64,000 nucleotides of DNA from Kofleriaceae bacterium (GCA_020633495.1 JACKDR010000012.1:124001-188000); one strand, 5' to 3'; shown: positions 35,199 to 49,206, numbered from the stretch's first letter. Notes: generated by a model not told the origin, from the sequence alone. Translations and numbers: made by a program.

Positions 35199-37075
35199 GT
35201 GCCCGTGCCCGCACCGACCCGGGGGGAGAGACGGCGGCTGGGGAAGTACGAGCTGGTCGCCCGCATCGGCGAGGGCGGGATGGCCGAGGTCCACCTGGCC
35301 CGCCAGCGCGGCCCGATGCAGTTCGAGAAGCTGGTCGTGGTCAAGACGGTGCACCCGCGGCTCGCGTCGCGGCCCGAGCTGGTCCGGATGCTGCTCGACG
35401 AGGCCCGCATCGCGGCGCTGGTCAAGCACCCCAACGTGGTCGACATCTACGACCTCGGCGAGGCCGACGGCACCTACTTCATCGCGATGGAGTACCTCGA
35501 GGGCGAGTCGCTGGGCCAGGTGCTCAAGGTGTCGCGCCAGGGCACCCGGCTCGATCCGTTCTCGACCTGCCGCATCGTCGCGGACTGCGCCGCTGGCCTA
35601 CACGCCGCCCACGAGCTGCGCAGCCTGGCCGGGGAGCCGCTGGAGCTGGTCCACCAGGACGTCACCCCCGGCAACGTCATCGTCCTGTACACCGGCCAGG
35701 TCAAGCTGGTCGACTTTGGCGTCGCGATGGTCAAGCACAGCGTCGACGACGGCATGCTCAAGGGCAAGACCGGCTACCTGGCGCCCGAGCTGCTCGACGG
35801 CGGCAAGCCCGATCGCCGCTCGGACCTGTGGTCGCTCGGCGTCGTCCTGTGGGAGGCGCTGACCCTGCGCCGGCTGTTCTGGTCGCCCGAGGAGCAGGAG
35901 GCGGTCGCCAAGATCCGCACCGCCGAGATCGTCGCGCCGTCGCGGATCAACCCGCAGGTGCCGCGCGACCTCGACGAGGTCTGCCTGAGCGCGCTGTCGC
36001 GCAACCCGGCGTCGCGCTACGCGACCGCCCACACGATGCAGGTCGACCTCGAGCAGATCCTCCGCCAGGCCAGCTGGACCAACAACGAGCCGATCGCGCG
36101 GTTCATGCGCGGCCGCTTCGGCGAGCGCATCCAGGCCCGGCGCGACCTGCTGCGCGAGCTGGCCACCAGCAAGGGGCCGCGCCACCAGACGATCGATCGG
36201 CTGATCGCGATCTCCGATGAGGGCTCGCCGCCCGGCGGCGTCGAGCCGATCGTCGGCGCGCACGGCGCCGGCCGCATGCCGCGGCCGACCCCCGAGGGCG
36301 CGCTGGCGGCGGCGTCGACGACCCCGGCGCCCGAGCACGACGTCGCCGCGGTCGACGTCGTGCTCGACGACGTCGACGCCGACGCGCTCGGCGCGGCGCC
36401 CGCGCGGGGCGCCGCCGGTGGTGGCTGGCGGCGGCGGCCGGCGTCCTGCTGGTCGCCGCGCTCGCGGTGGTCGTCGGCCGCGGCGGAGGTGGCGCCGCCG
36501 CGACGGCGGACGCCCAGGTCGCCACGGGCGGCGGCGCGCGCGACGCCGCGGTCGTCGAGGTCGCGCCGACCGACGCCGGCGCCGCGGGTGGCGCGGGGAC
36601 CTTCGCCGCCACGGGCAGCGACGACGGCGGGACCGCGGTCGCGGTCGCGCCCGAGGGCGACGCCGGCGCCGGCGACGCGACCTCCCCGGCGACCGGCGAC
36701 GCCGGCGACGCCGGCGACACCGACGACGATCGACGTCGCCCCGATCGCCACGGCGCCGGCTCGGGATCGAGCGCCGGCTCGAGCGCGGGCTCCTCGACCA
36801 GCTCCCGCCCGGATCGCGCGACCAGCGCCCGCACCCTGTACAAGGACGGGCTGCAGCGCTTCGTCGCCGGTGAGGTCGACGAGGCCCTGGCGCTGTTCCG
36901 CGACGCGATCGCGCGCGACCGCGGCTACGCGCCGGCCTGGCGCGGCCAGGGCATGGCCTACGAGCGCAAGGGCGACCGCAGCAAGGCGGCGCGCGCCTAC
37001 CGCACGTACCTCGAGCTCGCGCCCGACGCCGGCGACGCCGCCGCGATCACCGCCCGCCTGGAGAAGTTGCAGTGA
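35199..37075 (+). CDS. Membrane Ser/Thr protein kinase with C-terminal TPR domain (frameshifted)
   Basis: The first 1.2 kb encode a Hanks-type kinase: RIGEGGMAEVHLA (P-loop), Lys49 in VVVKTVHP, LVHQDVTPGNVIV (catalytic loop, Gln in place of the usual Arg of HRD), DFG at 172-174, then RSDLWSLGVVLWEAL. The frame then turns into Arg/Ser/Pro-rich nonsense at a GGGG run (36406-36409). The next part of the same gene (one transmembrane helix WWLAAAAGVLLVAALAVVVG, an Asp/Gly/Ala linker and a TPR pair LYKDGLQRFVAGEVDEALALFRDAI...AWRGQGMAYERKGD) is in another frame. One extra G restores ARGRRRWWLAAAAG without a break. The GTG at 35199 starts it; the stop overlaps the next gene. It is a sensor-type envelope kinase. 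Confidence 0.82.
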
Positions 37076-38034
37076 TCCTGCCCCGGCCCCTGCTCGCCGC
37101 GCTCGCCGTGCTGGCCGCGCTCGCCGCCGCGTCGCCACGCGCCGCCGCCGCCCAGTCGCTCGAGGCGCGCGTCATGGTGCTGCCCGCCGAGGGCCAGGCC
37201 CCGCCGGCGGTCAAGCGGCTGGCCCGCCACCTGGTCGACGCCCTCGACGAGGGCGCGCACGCGGTGACCCCGACCGTCGCCCGCGCGACCGCGACCCTGG
37301 CCGACACCGCGGTGATCGTCGGCTGCGATCCGGTGGGCCGCGACTGCCTCGACCTGGTCGCCGCCGCCCTCAACGTCGACCAGGTGCTGTTCGCGCGCAT
37401 GCGCGTGATCGACGCCGATACCGCCGGCGTCGAGGTCACGCTGTCGAGCCGCGAGCACGCGCCGGTGGTGCGCACGTTCGAGGTCCACGCCGCGACCCGC
37501 GACCGCGACCTCGCCGCGATCAGCGCGCAGATCCCGGCGATGTTCGACGCCGAGGTCGCGCCCGATCCTGGCGCCGGCGATCACGGCACGGGCGCGGGCA
37601 CCGGCACGGGCGCGGGCACCGACACCGACACGGGCACCGGCGCCGGCAGCACCACGACCACGGTGGGGCCGACCGGGCCCGGCCCGGAGGACGGGGTCGA
37701 CGTCCACCGGCCGCGCTGGCCCTTGGTGGTCGCGATCGGCGGCGGCGTCACCGCCATCGTCGGCGTCACGTTCTGGGGCCTGGCCGCGGCCCGCCAGGGC
37801 GAGATCGACGACGCGCCCACCACGACCGCCGCCGACCTCGAGCGCCTCGCCAGCCTCGAGGACTCGGCGCGGACCCGCGCCACCGTCGGCAACGTCGCGG
37901 TCGCCGTCGGCGCGGTCGCGCTGGTGGCGGGCGGCGTCATCTACCTGCGGCACCGCGGCACCACGACCGAGATCACCGCGGCCCCGACGGTGGTGCCGGG
38001 TGGCGCCGGCGTCGCGCTCGGAGGTCGCTGGTGA
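37072..38034 (+). CDS. Exported protein with C-terminal membrane segments, kinase operon
   Basis: A 320-residue protein. A signal peptide (LLAALAVLAALAAASPRAAA) is followed by a domain MVLPAEGQAPPAVKRLARHLVDALDEGAHAVTPTVARATATLADTAVIVGCDPVGRDCLDLVAAALNVDQVLF, a Gly/Thr/Asp low-complexity linker (GTGAGTGTGAGTDTDTGTGAG), then two hydrophobic segments (WPLVVAIGGGVTAIVGVTFWGL and VAVAVGAVALVAGGVIYL). The protein at 58561 has a comparable layout. Start GTG 37072 overlaps the kinase stop (GTGA), and the stop overlaps the next start. Function unknown; it is probably anchored in the inner membrane with its first domain in the periplasm. Confidence 0.8.
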   Translation: MILPRPLLAALAVLAALAAASPRAAAAQSLEARVMVLPAEGQAPPAVKRLARHLVDALDEGAHAVTPTVARATATLADTAVIVGCDPVGRDCLDLVAAALNVDQVLFARMRVIDADTAGVEVTLSSREHAPVVRTFEVHAATRDRDLAAISAQIPAMFDAEVAPDPGAGDHGTGAGTGTGAGTDTDTGTGAGSTTTTVGPTGPGPEDGVDVHRPRWPLVVAIGGGVTAIVGVTFWGLAAARQGEIDDAPTTTAADLERLASLEDSARTRATVGNVAVAVGAVALVAGGVIYLRHRGTTTEITAAPTVVPGGAGVALGGRW

Positions 38035-38660
38035 CCGGCGCGCGCCTCGTGCTGGCCGCGGCGCTCGCGCTCGCGGCGGTCGCCTGCACCGTCACGCCGC
38101 GCTCCGACGACTTCCGCTGCGCCGGGCCGGCGGACTGCACCGACGGCCGCCAGTGCGTGAGCGGCTGGTGCGTGGCGACGTCCGCCATCGACGGCGGCAT
38201 CGACAGCGCCGTCGGCGGTGACGCCATGCCGGACGCCCTCGACTGCCCCGCGGCGTGCACCCGCTGCGTCGACGGCACCTGCGAGATCGAGTGCAGCGGC
38301 GACGGTGCGTGCGCCACCGGCGTGGCGTGCCCGGACGGCGTGCCGTGTCACGTCGTGTGCTCGGGCTCGAGCAGCTGCGCCGGCGCGGTCGACTGCGCGG
38401 CGGCCACCAGCTGCGACATCGACTGCAACGGCGTCGACGCCTGCGGCGGTGACGTCACCTGCGGCCCCGGCACCTGCGACATCGACTGCCCGGCGGCCGG
38501 CGCGTGCGCCGGCGCGCTCGACTGCAGCGACGCCTGCGAGTGCGACACCCACTGCGGTGGCGCGGGCGCGTGCGGCTCGACGGTGTCGTGCCCCGGGCCG
38601 TCGTCGTGCCGCAGCGGTGGCCAGTGCACCTCGGCGCCGAACCAGTGCCAGCGCTGCTAG
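38031..38660 (+). CDS. Cysteine-rich lipoprotein
   Basis: A 209-residue lipoprotein: signal peptide VLAAALALAAVAC with lipobox Cys. The mature part holds 33 Cys in about 190 residues. From about residue 75 the cysteines recur in units like CDIDCNGVDACGGDVTCGPG and CDIDCPAAGACAGALDCS, with a C-x5-C/C-x3-C rhythm, probably a disulfide-knitted repetitive fold. The N-terminal segment CAGPADCTDGRQCVSGWCV resembles the short Cys modules common in myxobacterial surface lipoproteins. GTG 38031 overlaps the previous stop (GTGA). It is the third gene of the kinase operon; it ends 7 bp from the converging ABC permease gene. Role unknown. Confidence 0.83.
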   Translation: MTGARLVLAAALALAAVACTVTPRSDDFRCAGPADCTDGRQCVSGWCVATSAIDGGIDSAVGGDAMPDALDCPAACTRCVDGTCEIECSGDGACATGVACPDGVPCHVVCSGSSSCAGAVDCAAATSCDIDCNGVDACGGDVTCGPGTCDIDCPAAGACAGALDCSDACECDTHCGGAGACGSTVSCPGPSSCRSGGQCTSAPNQCQRC

Positions 38661-38667
38661 CCGGTGG

Positions 38668-39594
38668 TCACAGCGCGTCGTCGGCGCGGCCCAGCGCGCG
38701 CGGCGTGCGCGCCCGCTGCGGCAAGAGCGCCAGGAACGCCAGCGTCAGCAGGTACGGCAGGACGTGGGCCAGCATGCCGGTGAGCTGCTCGAGATCCGAC
38801 GGGCCGTGGCCGGCGGCGGCGCGGGTCTGCAGCTCGAGCTGGACCTGGTAGGCGAAGGCCTCGACCAGACCGAGGCCGAGGCAGGTGATCGCGACCACCG
38901 CGGGCCGCCAGCCGCCGAGGATGACGATCGCCAGCGCGAGGTAGCCACGGCCGTTCGACATCTCGGCGGAGAAGCCGTGGTTGGCGAGCGCGAGCTGGGC
39001 GCCGCCCAGCCCGGCGAGCGCGCCGCCGACCGCGAGCGCGACCGCCCGGGTCCGGGCCACCGACACCCCGGCGGCGGCGAGCGCGGCGGGGCGATCGCCG
39101 GCGGCGCGGATCCGCAGCCCCGGCGCCGTGCGCGTCAGCGCCCACGCCACCGCGGTCACCGCGGCGGCGGCCAGCCAGAACACCGGGCTGGTCCACACCG
39201 CCGAGCCGACGCCGACGGTCTGCGGCGAGTTGGCGCTCGAGCCGTACAGCACCTGCAAGAGGTAGCGGGTCAGGCCGTAGGCGCCGAGGTTGAGCGCGAC
39301 GCCGACGACGACCTGGTCGGCGGCGATCAGCGCGCCGAGAACGAGCTGCACCATCGCGACCGCGACCCCGGCGGTCATGCCGCCGACCAGGCCGGCCCAC
39401 ACCGAGCCGGTGGCGTGGGCGACGACCGCGGCGCCGAAGGCACCGAACAGCAGCTTGGCCTCGATCGCCAGGTCGATCACGCCCGAGCGCTCGGTGATCG
39501 CGCCGCCGGTGGCGGCGCACGCGTACGGCACCGCGACCCGCACCGCCTGGGTGACGAACGCGGTCGACAGCACGGCCTCGACCAGGCCGCTCAC
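38668..39594 (-). CDS. ABC transporter permease 2 (BMP/nucleoside-sugar importer)
   Basis: A 308-residue inner-membrane permease of the BPD_transp_2 family, as in RbsC- and YufQ-type nucleoside importers: GAITERSGVIDLAIEAKLLFGAFGAAVVAH (typical family N-terminus), ALNLGAYGLTRYLL, GLRIRAAGDRPAALAAAGVSVARTRAVALAVGGALAGLGGAQLAL (family signature) and GRGYLALAIVILGGWRP. About eight to nine TM segments can be followed. GTG 39594 overlaps the stop of permease 1 (GTGA). It forms the transmembrane pathway together with permease 1. Last gene of the operon. Confidence 0.92.
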   Translation of the reverse strand: MSGLVEAVLSTAFVTQAVRVAVPYACAATGGAITERSGVIDLAIEAKLLFGAFGAAVVAHATGSVWAGLVGGMTAGVAVAMVQLVLGALIAADQVVVGVALNLGAYGLTRYLLQVLYGSSANSPQTVGVGSAVWTSPVFWLAAAAVTAVAWALTRTAPGLRIRAAGDRPAALAAAGVSVARTRAVALAVGGALAGLGGAQLALANHGFSAEMSNGRGYLALAIVILGGWRPAVVAITCLGLGLVEAFAYQVQLELQTRAAAGHGPSDLEQLTGMLAHVLPYLLTLAFLALLPQRARTPRALGRADDAL

Positions 39595-40681
39595 GGCGCG
39601 CCTCCGTCGGCGGCGACGCCGCTGAGCCCGGCGCGCCGCGCGCCGCGCGTGAGCGCGGCCAGGCCGCGGCGCCGCACCATCGGCGTCGACGCCGCGACCG
39701 CCAGGATGATGACCGCGGTCAGGACGTCGAACAGCTCCTTGGGCACCAGGTCGGAGACCACCAGGCCGCCGTGGGACAAGAGGCCCAGCAGCAGCGCCGC
39801 CGCGACCACGCCGCCGGGGTGACCACGGCCGAGCAGCGCCACCGCGATGCCGAGGAAGCCGGCGCCGCGGCCGACGCCGTCCTCGTAGCAGTACTTGTAG
39901 CCGAGCACGTAGTGGGCGGCGGCGAGCCCGGCGATCGCGCCCGACAGCGTCATCGCGGTCAGCATCGAGCGCCGGACGCCGCCGCCGGCGCACGCCGCGG
40001 CGTCGGGCGCGGCGCCGACCGCGCGCCAGCGGGCGCCGGTGCGGGTGCGCGCGAACAGCCAGGCGATCGCCGCGGCCGCCGCCAGCGCCAGCGGCGCCGC
40101 GGTGTTGAGCGCGGTGCCGGCCGGCCCGATCGTCGCCAGGCGGGCGCCGTCGACGACGTCGGCGGTGCGCGTCGACTCGCCGACGAACAGGTAGGCGTCG
40201 CCGAGCCACAGCACGACCGCGCCGACGATGGCGTTGAGCAGGATCCCGACGATGACCTCGTGCGAGCCGCGCCACGCCCGCAGCGCCCCGGTGGCCGCGC
40301 CCAGGGCGCCGCCCGCGGTGGCCGCGGCGAGCAGGCACAGCGGCACCGCGATCAGGCCCGGCGTCGCCGCCGGCAGCGCGCCGCCGACGACCCCGCACGC
40401 GAGCAGCCCGGCGACCAGCTGGCCCTCGACGCCGATGTTGAACAGCCCGGCGCGCAGCGCGATCGCCACCGCCAGGCCGGTGAACAGCAGCGGCGTCGCC
40501 TTGAACAGGACCTGGGCGACACCGCCGGCGTCGCCGAGCGTGCGCGCCAAGAGCGCGCCCCACACCCGCGCCGGCGACTGGCCGATCGCCAGGATCAGCG
40601 CCGAGCCCGCCGCCATCGCGACCAGCAGCGCGACCGTCGCGATCGCGGCCTCGCGGCGCACCGCCGCCGCCGTCGCCGGCT

Positions 40682-40685
<4 letters not shown>
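39591..40685 (-). CDS. ABC transporter permease 1 (BMP/nucleoside-sugar importer)
   Basis: A 364-residue permease of the YufP type: LFKATPLLFTGLAVAIALRAGLFNIGVEGQLVAG is the classic family signature (GLFNIGxEGQ), followed by SHEVIVGILLNAIVGAVVLWL, GARWRAVGAAPDAAACAGGGVRRSMLTAMTLSGAIAGLAAAHYVLG and GAGFLGIAVALLGRGHPGG. It starts at GTG 40685, which overlaps the ATPase stop (GTGA). It pairs with permease 2 to build the heterodimeric channel. Confidence 0.93.
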
Positions 40686-42219
<1,534 letters not shown>

Positions 42220-42223
<4 letters not shown>

Positions 42224-43272
42224 TGGCTGGGCACCTCGATGCGGCCGGCGACGATGTCGGCGGCGATGGCGCGGGCGCGGGCGACGACGTCGGCGGGCAG
42301 GCGATCGGCGTTGCGGGCGTCGCTGACGAAGCCGACCGCGCCCTCGGCCAGGCCGAGCTCGCGGACGCCGCCGGCGAAGCGGTGCTCGACCACCGCGCGG
42401 GCGGCGTCGACGACGGCGACGTCGACCTGCTTGACCATCGAGGTCAGCACGCAGCACGGCGCCTCGTCGTACTGATCGCTGTCGACGCCGATCGCCCAGC
42501 GGTGACGCTCGCGCGCCGCCGCCATCACGCCGGAGCCGGTCTTGCCCGACGCGTGGTAGATGACGTCGGCGCCGCGGCCGTACTGCGAGTCGGCCAGCTC
42601 GCGCCCCAGGGTCGGGTCGGCGAACGCCTTGGGCTCGGTGCCGGCGTACGCCGACAGCACCGTGCAGTCGGGGCAGACGTGGCGGACCCCGGCGGCGTAG
42701 CCGGCCTCGAACTTGCGGATCAGCGGGATCTTCATGCCGCCGACGAAGCCGACGATCTTGCTGCGCGTGACCAGCCCGGCGATCGCGCCGACCACGAAGC
42801 TGCCCTCGTGCTCGCGGAACCGCAGCGCCAGCAGGTTGGGCGGCATCGGCCTGCTGTCGTCGGGGGCGTAGTCGATGCCGGCGAACGCGACGTCGGGGAA
42901 CTCGCCGGCGAGGCGGTCGAGATCGCGGCTGAAGATGAAGCCGACGCCGATGACCAGGTCGCTGCCGCCGGCGGCGAGCTGGCGCAGCGCGCCCTCGCGA
43001 TCCGAGCCGTCGCCGGGCTCGATCGCCTGGATCGTCACGCCGAGCTCGTCGCGCGCGCGCTGCAGGCCCAGCCACGCGGCGTCGTTGAACGACTTGTCGC
43101 CGCGGCCGCCGACGTCGAAGACCAGCCCGACCTTGATCCCGGCGTTGGCGCCGGCGTCGACGCCGCCGGCAGCGCCGCCACCGCCCGGGCCGCCCGGCGC
43201 CACGACCACGCCGATCGCCAGCAGCGCGACGTTGAGCGCGACCAGCGCGGCGACCAGGTGGCGAAGGCTCAC
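42220..43272 (-). CDS. BMP-family substrate-binding protein
   Basis: A 350-residue PBP1-fold binding protein (Bmp/PnrA-like): KVGLVFDVGGRGDKSFNDAAWLGLQRARDELGV (family signature), DLVIGVGFIFSRDLDRLAGEFPDVAFAGIDY, REHEGSFVVGAIAGLVTRSKIVGFVGGMKIPLIRKFEAGYAAGVRH, GADVIYHASGKTGSGVMAAARE, WAIGVDSDQYDEAPCCVLTSMVKQVDVAV. PnrA relatives bind purine nucleosides. It has an N-terminal hydrophobic anchor (LVAALVALNVALLAIGVVVAP) but no lipobox Cys, so it is probably membrane-tethered. GTG start with TACTGT 7 nt upstream (leaderless). First gene of the four-gene operon. Confidence 0.92.
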
Positions 43273-43285
43273 GGCCCCGACAGTA
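43273..43285 (-). promoter_or_regulatory. Leaderless -10 box of the BMP operon
   Basis: Minus strand: TACTGT (43280-43285), 7-nt spacer CGGGGCC, then GTG 43272. The element lies immediately after the stop codon of the upstream lipoprotein gene (TGA at 43286-43288). Confidence 0.5.
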
Positions 43286-44638
43286 TCAATTCACCACCGG
43301 CGGGTTCGAGCACACGCCGATCTCCATGATCAGGAACAGCAGCACCCGCTCTTGCGGATACAGCCCGGGGTGGTGGCCGTTGGCGGTCTGGTAGGTCGAG
43401 TACATCACCCGGCCGCAGCCGGCGGGCTCGAACGTGACCGTCAGCGGCTGCTTGACGCCGCCGGTCGCCGGCCCCGAGCCGACCACCCACGGCTTGGGCA
43501 CGTCCTCGACCGGCGCGCCCTGCTCGTCGACGCCGGTCTCGACGGTGCCGAGGCCGCGGATCCAGTTCCAGTTGTCGCTGGCGAGGAAGCTCGCCGGGTC
43601 GTAGACCTGCGGCGTCGGCGAGTCCGGGGTCGGGCCGAGCTGCAGGCCCAGCCACGCCGCGAGATCGTCGTCGACGACCTCGGCGTCGGCGGCGTCGTAG
43701 CGCTCGCCGTCGGCGGTGCCGACCTCGGTCAGGGTGCCGGTGAAGGTCGCCGGGTCGTAGGTCCCGACCGAGTCGGCGCCGACGTCGCCGAGCTCGAGCT
43801 GGGGCGGGAACGGCCGGTCGATCGCCTCGCCGGACCAGTCGGTGACGTAGAGCCGGCCGCCCTCGGCGACGTACCGCCGGATGTTGGCGAGCACCGCCTG
43901 GTCGGTCAGCACCGAGACCGCGGTGGTCTGGGTCGAGCACGGCAGCAGGATGAGGTGGTAGCGGCGCATCTGGTCGAGGTCGGTGAACAGGTCGGTCACG
44001 GTGCCCATCGAGCCGGGCAGCGCGTAGCCGTTGTCGTAGACGTCGACCTCACCGCCGGGGCCGGCGAAGGTGAACGTCGTCGGGTCGTACGCGCCGAGGC
44101 CGAGCTTGCCGAGGACGTCCTCGATGTTGTCGTTGGTGCCCAGCGCGATCGCCATGCGCGGCACGTAGGCGCCGTGGTCGGGATCGTGGACCGACGGCAG
44201 CGTGGTCGCGGCGGCGTCGAGCCGCAGCTCGCCGAGGTCGAGCGTGACCTGCTGCTCGAGCCGGAACTGGCCCTTCTGGATCACCAGCCAGTAGGTCCCG
44301 GCCGGGTACGGCCCCAGCTCGAAGCTGCCGTCGTGATCGGAGTAGATGGCCTGCGGCGGCGCGTCGGCGCAGCGCTGGCAGTAGACGTGGTCGGGGATGG
44401 GCTCGGGACGGTCGACGGACAGGTACACCTCGGCGCCGAACACCGGGATCTCCTGGCCGTCGGGGACCTGGCCGGGCCCCTGCCCCGGCACCCACACCCG
44501 CCCGGTCACGGTCGCGCGCGGCACCGGGTAGGCGTCAGGGCCGGCGGTCGCCGACGGCCCGCACGCGGCGACCCCGAGCGCGAACGCGACGAGCGCGCCC
44601 CCGAGCAGGATATGGCAGCGGCCTGGCATCGACACCAT
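43286..44638 (-). CDS. Lipoprotein with carboxypeptidase-regulatory-like domain
   Basis: About 450 residues. A lipoprotein signal (LLGGALVAFALGVAACGPS) precedes a beta-sandwich of the carboxypeptidase-regulatory type (VTGRVWVPGQGPG...FGAEVYLSVDRPEPIP...IYSDHDGSFELGPYPAGTYWLVIQKGQFRLEQQVTL). A larger C-terminal part follows, with YHLILLPCSTQTTAVSVLTDQAVLANIRRYVAEGGRLYVTDWSGEAID, which resembles a GATase1-like/ThuA-type fold (putative), and a final RVMYSTYQTANGHHPGLYPQERVLLFLIMEIGVC. Start ATG 44638 (or 44629, closer to the lipobox). It diverges from the SPFH gene and precedes the BMP operon. Substrate and role unknown; outer-membrane or periplasmic location is inferred. Confidence 0.75.
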   Translation of the reverse strand: MVSMPGRCHILLGGALVAFALGVAACGPSATAGPDAYPVPRATVTGRVWVPGQGPGQVPDGQEIPVFGAEVYLSVDRPEPIPDHVYCQRCADAPPQAIYSDHDGSFELGPYPAGTYWLVIQKGQFRLEQQVTLDLGELRLDAAATTLPSVHDPDHGAYVPRMAIALGTNDNIEDVLGKLGLGAYDPTTFTFAGPGGEVDVYDNGYALPGSMGTVTDLFTDLDQMRRYHLILLPCSTQTTAVSVLTDQAVLANIRRYVAEGGRLYVTDWSGEAIDRPFPPQLELGDVGADSVGTYDPATFTGTLTEVGTADGERYDAADAEVVDDDLAAWLGLQLGPTPDSPTPQVYDPASFLASDNWNWIRGLGTVETGVDEQGAPVEDVPKPWVVGSGPATGGVKQPLTVTFEPAGCGRVMYSTYQTANGHHPGLYPQERVLLFLIMEIGVCSNPPVVN

Positions 44639-44725
44639 CGCGAGGACCCGACCGAAACCGTAGCACCGCCGCGGCGCGCAACCGCCCGGGAAAAATGGGC
44701 ATCTCCTTGACTTGCGGCGCGGGAT

Positions 44726-44805
44726 GCACACGTTCGCGTGTGCTACCGTACGCGTCCTGAGCCCTCGAGGGCTGTCCGTCAGGACGTCGACCAAGGAGAT
44801 CGCAC
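44726..44805 (+). promoter_or_regulatory. Promoter, palindrome and structured 5' leader of the SPFH gene
   Basis: GCACACGTTCGCGTGTGC (44726-44743) is a perfect 7-bp inverted repeat with a TTCG loop, directly before TACCGT (44744-44749), a likely -10. The leader then holds GTCCTGA (44754-44760) complementary to TCAGGAC (44779-44785), enclosing the palindrome AGCCCTCGAGGGCT (44760-44773). AAGGAG (44793-44798) precedes the ATG at 44806. The first repeat could be an operator or hairpin; the second could fold in the mRNA. Confidence 0.55.
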
Positions 44806-45861
<1,056 letters not shown>

Positions 45862-45982
45862 GGCGGGGCGGGCAGCGGCGGCCAGCCGCGGCCGGGCGCG
45901 ACGCGCGATGACCAGGGCTCGGGGCCGTCCCCGGGCCCTGCGCCGTTTCGGGGCCGGCGACGGCGTGCTATACGCCGGGCCC

Positions 45983-46708
<726 letters not shown>

Positions 46709-46729
46709 GCGCGGCCGACGCCGCGGGGG

Positions 46730-46741
46730 TATGCTGGCGGC
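46730..46741 (+). promoter_or_regulatory. Leaderless -10 box of the NtrC-type gene
   Basis: TATGCT (46730-46735), the 6-nt spacer GGCGGC, then ATG at 46742. No Shine-Dalgarno is present. Confidence 0.5.
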
Positions 46742-48166
<1,425 letters not shown>

Positions 48167-48170
48167 CGGT

Positions 48171-49169
48171 TCACGGCGCGGGCGCGGGCGCCGCCGGGGC
48201 CGGGACGGCCGACTCGTCTGGCGTCGCCGCGGCCGGCTCGTCCGGCGTCGCCGCGGCCGGCTCGTCCGGCGTCGCCGGGCCGACCGCGTCGTCGTCCTCG
48301 CGTTCGCGCAGCAGCGGCGGCGGCGCGGCCAGCGCCGCCAGGTCGATGTACGGCGGCGGGTTGTCGCCCAGGATCACGAACAGCGAGTCGGGCACCATCG
48401 GCAGCTCGCGGGCCTTGTCGCGGTCGAAGCGCTCGCGCGCGGCCGCGAGCTCGGCCTCGATGTCGGCGGCGTCGGCCTGCTCGATCGCCGCCAGCTTCTC
48501 GACCAGCTTCTGGCGGGCCGCGGCGTCCGTGGTGGTCAGGATCAGCTCCTTCAGATCACGGACCGCCCGCTCCTGCTGGCCCAGCTTGGTCCGCACGTAC
48601 GCGGCCAGGGTGGCGGCGCCGCGCGGCGCGCCGGGCATGCGGACCGCGCGCTCCAGCAGCTCGGCGCCGCGCAGGTCCCAGGCGGCGCGCTGGTGGGGAT
48701 CGTCGGTCTCGAGGTCGGCGATGTAGATCTGGCCGGCGACGAACGGGATCCGCCAGTGGTCCGGGCAGCAGAGGGTGCCGTGCTCGAGGAGCGCGACCGC
48801 CCACAGCCGGTCGGCCTGGGTGGTGCCGCCGTCGACCCAGTCGACGGCCCGGCCGCCCCACTCGTAGACCCGCCAGAACTGGGGATCGAGCGCGACGATG
48901 GCGTCGACCAGGCCCTCGACGCCCTCGGCGGTGTCGTCGTCGCCGCCGAAGTAGCCCAGCGCCCGCACCCAGAGCAGATCGGCGGCCAGCTCGCGGTAGC
49001 CCAGGGCCACCATCGGCGCCGCCGCCGGCGACGGCGCGTACGGGGTCTCGACCGTCTTTGGCCAGCGCGCCCGCTGCGACGCCGCCACCCGGCGGACACC
49101 CTGGGCGCCGACCATCAGCGCGACGCCGAAGGCGGCGACGACGAGCGGGTGGGTGCGCACGGCGGTCAT
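48171..49169 (-). CDS. Membrane-anchored TPR-like protein of the pilin cluster
   Basis: A 332-residue protein. One N-terminal TM segment (LVVAAFGVALMVGAQGV) is followed by a helical repeat region with LGYRELAADLLWVRALGYFGGDDD, LDPQFWRVYEWGGRAVDWV, FVAGQIYIADLETDDPHQRAAWDLRGAELLERAVRMPGAPRGAATLAAYVRTKLGQQERAVRDLKELI, whose spacing is TPR-like. Then a linker with three copies of ATPDEPAA-type repeat (24-bp DNA units at 48222-48286). LGYREL-DLLWVR-YFG is found in myxobacterial proteins encoded beside pilins (recollection of family context, not a search). It lies downstream of the pilin gene and a terminator hairpin, so expression may be lower. Confidence 0.8.
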   Translation of the reverse strand: MTAVRTHPLVVAAFGVALMVGAQGVRRVAASQRARWPKTVETPYAPSPAAAPMVALGYRELAADLLWVRALGYFGGDDDTAEGVEGLVDAIVALDPQFWRVYEWGGRAVDWVDGGTTQADRLWAVALLEHGTLCCPDHWRIPFVAGQIYIADLETDDPHQRAAWDLRGAELLERAVRMPGAPRGAATLAAYVRTKLGQQERAVRDLKELILTTTDAAARQKLVEKLAAIEQADAADIEAELAAARERFDRDKARELPMVPDSLFVILGDNPPPYIDLAALAAPPPLLREREDDDAVGPATPDEPAAATPDEPAAATPDESAVPAPAAPAPAP

Positions 49170-49177
49170 GATAGCCG

Positions 49178-49206
49178 AAAACGCGACGACCGCCCCGAGG
49201 GGCGGC
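49178..49206 (-). terminator. Terminator after the pilin-like gene
   Basis: Minus strand: CCGCCCC/GGGGCGG arms (49199-49205 and 49090-region pair 49190-49196) close a tight hairpin, followed by GCGTTTTC. It lies between the pilin and the TPR-like gene and could end or attenuate the transcript. Confidence 0.55.
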
